In this document: positions 5,818 to 6,821 of the stretch, in pieces | Layout: the number at the start of each line of letters is the position of its first letter | Numbering within the stretch: position 1 is the first letter of the stretch | Origin: Candidatus Peribacteraceae bacterium | GTDB taxonomy: Bacteria > Patescibacteriota > Gracilibacteria > Peribacterales > Peribacteraceae | Reading direction: 5' to 3' | NCBI GenBank assembly: GCA_013140485.1 | Contig: JABFSS010000010.1 | Span: 1-6,821 of the forward strand | Length of the DNA stretch: 6,821 nucleotides | The notes under the pieces: model-generated | What the model saw: only the letters and a program-made list of their open reading frames with translations | Told to the model about the DNA's origin: nothing | Database searches by the model: none | Position numbers and translations under genes: made by a program

Positions 5818-5850
5818 GAAATTGCTGCGGCAATTTCTACTCGGGATGAC
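5807..5850 (-). repeat. REP-like 44-nt palindromic element, copy A
   Basis: Read on the minus strand: GTCATCCCGAGTAG, an 18-nt core AAATTGC-CGCA-GCAATTT, then CGTACGAGGGAT. With the flanking G and C the core forms a perfect 8-bp hairpin with a CGCA loop (plus-strand arms 5818-5825 and 5830-5837). The outermost ATCCC and GGGAT can also pair. It lies 32 bp after the lipoprotein stop, between convergent genes, and could act in ending or protecting transcripts, although no T-run follows. Its flanks are identical to copy B over 26 positions. Confidence 0.85.
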
Positions 5851-5895
5851 AGTTCTGTTGTTTGTGTACCGAGGGGCTTGTCACACATCGCACAT

Positions 5896-5939
5896 GTCAT
5901 CCCGAGTAGCTCGCGTCGCAACGCGAGCGTACGAGGGAT
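5896..5939 (+). repeat. REP-like 44-nt palindromic element, copy B
   Basis: Read on the plus strand: GTCATCCCGAGTAG, an 18-nt core CTCGCGT-CGCA-ACGCGAG, then CGTACGAGGGAT. The hairpin arms are 5909-5916 and 5921-5928 with a CGCA loop. It is inverted relative to copy A, with a 45-nt spacer between them. The core stem differs from copy A at six of seven pairs, with full compensation. Its last base (5939) is also the last base of the ABC gene's TAA stop codon on the minus strand. The inverted pair resembles the arrangement of bacterial interspersed mosaic (REP-pair) elements. Confidence 0.85.
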
Positions 5940-6821
5940 TACGCCCTCACCTCCCCCAACCTCTGCAGCTCCCGCATCTTCGCATAGATATTCCCCTGTT
6001 TGAGCAGATCATCGTGTGTTCCCAATTCCGCGATCTTCCCGTCTTCGAGCACCATCACCGCGTCGGCGTGCTCGATGGTCGAGAGGCGGTGCGCGATGAC
6101 GATCATGGTGTAGTCGCGGGCGATATCGCGCATCGCTTTCTGGATCAACTGCTCGGATTCGGTATCAAGCGAGCTGGTGGCCTCGTCGAAGATGAGAATG
6201 CTGGGATTGCTGAGGAGCGCGCGGGCGATGCCGATGCGCTGGCGCTGTCCGCCCGATAGCCGTACGCCCCGTTCGCCGACGAGCGTGTCGTATCCTTCGG
6301 GGAATTCTTCGATGAAGTCGTGGGCATACGCGATTCTGGAGACGCGAATGATTTCGTCGCGCGAGGCCGATGACTGCTCTCCGGGAACGGCGGTCGTGCT
6401 CGAAATAAAACCTTTGGAACCGAAGGCGATGTTCTCCCACACCGTCGCGTTGAAGATTTCGATGTCCTGCGGGACGAGCGCGATCTGGCGGCGGTACGGA
6501 CGCAGCTTGTATTCACGGATATCCGTGCCGTCGACGAGGATCGCGCCGGAAGTAGCATCGTAATGGCGGTAGAGAAGCTTCACGATGGTGGATTTTCCGG
6601 CACCCGAGCGTCCGATGACGGCGAGCATCGTCTTGGGCGGCACGTCGAACGTGACGTGCTCGAGAATCGTTTTGCCTTTCACATACGCGAACGTCACATC
6701 GCGGAAGTGAATGCGACCCTCGAGCGTCGTGACGGGAATCTCGTCCGGTTTTTCCGTGATCGCTTCCTCTTCCTCAAACAACCGGACCATCGCACTGATC
6801 CCTTCGGCGCTGTCACCCGCG
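5939..6821 (-). CDS. ABC exporter ATP-binding domain, N-terminus cut off by the window
   Basis: C-terminal nucleotide-binding half of a transporter that couples ATP hydrolysis to export across the inner membrane. The frame is open to the window edge, giving 293 visible residues. The run AGDSAEGISAMVRLFEEEE before the ATPase domain is the usual link from a fused membrane domain, so the ATG at 6790 is internal and this is probably an ABCB/MsbA-type half transporter. Counting from the first whole codon: Walker A GRSGAGKST (70-78), Q-loop VPQD with Q118, signature LSGGQ (188-192), Walker B ILIFDE (208-213), D-loop SSLD (216-219) and switch His H244 in AHRLST. All catalytic residues are present. 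Between NIAFG and the helix before the signature there is a loop of roughly 13 extra residues (about 136-152, Ser/Thr-rich) compared with MsbA. The substrate (lipid, drug or peptide) cannot be told. Its TAA stop is formed at the edge of repeat copy B. Confidence 0.93.
   Translation of the reverse strand, partial: AGDSAEGISAMVRLFEEEEAITEKPDEIPVTTLEGRIHFRDVTFAYVKGKTILEHVTFDVPPKTMLAVIGRSGAGKSTIVKLLYRHYDATSGAILVDGTDIREYKLRPYRRQIALVPQDIEIFNATVWENIAFGSKGFISSTTAVPGEQSSASRDEIIRVSRIAYAHDFIEEFPEGYDTLVGERGVRLSGGQRQRIGIARALLSNPSILIFDEATSSLDTESEQLIQKAMRDIARDYTMIVIAHRLSTIEHADAVMVLEDGKIAELGTHDDLLKQGNIYAKMRELQRLGEVRA

Noticed and set aside
5818..5865. Classical intrinsic terminator after the lipoprotein gene
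   Set aside because: A hairpin is present, but it is followed by mixed sequence with no run of T. It is better described as part of the repeat element.

Overview
The window holds seven protein-coding genes, two of them cut by the window edges, plus three unusual repeat structures at gene ends. No RNA gene, CRISPR array, insertion sequence or origin is visible. All genes read through at normal family lengths with TAA, TAG and TGA as stops, so the standard bacterial code (table 11) fits. The organism cannot be named from this sequence. Moderately high GC in genes, AT-rich microrepeats between genes, scarce Shine-Dalgarno sites with -10 boxes lying just ahead of start codons, and a short ComEC without its C-terminal hydrolase domain would suit an uncultivated bacterium, possibly of the candidate phyla radiation (Peregrinibacteria/Peribacteria-like). 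That placement is a low-confidence guess.

Layout, left to right. (1) The plus strand carries prephenate dehydratase (1-744, N-terminus missing) and a class I aspartate/aromatic aminotransferase (863-2029). Together they could catalyse the last two steps to phenylalanine: prephenate to phenylpyruvate, then transamination. Between them lies an inverted pair of 7-nt microrepeat arrays with a consensus TATAAT box in its loop. (2) A second inverted pair, with an 8-nt unit, overlaps the aminotransferase stop codon and precedes rsmA (2119-2940), the 16S rRNA dimethyladenosine transferase. (3) comEC (3044-4576), the DNA-uptake channel protein, follows and overlaps by 86 bp, tail to tail, a small membrane-anchored methyltransferase on the minus strand (4491-5027). 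(4) A short divergent promoter region separates that gene from a Sel1-repeat lipoprotein (5085-5774). (5) The lipoprotein converges on the ATPase half of an ABC exporter on the minus strand (5939 to the window end).

The most striking signal is in the convergent gap at 5775-5938. Two 44-nt elements sit there in inverted orientation. They share identical outer flanks and an identical four-base loop, but their 7-bp hairpin stems differ at six of seven positions and both remain perfectly paired. This looks like a family of small REP-like elements in which the fold of the core is kept but its sequence is not. One copy supplies the first base pair of the ABC gene's stop codon. The genes themselves are recognisable housekeeping or accessory families; the novelty lies in the repeats and the apparently leaderless starts.
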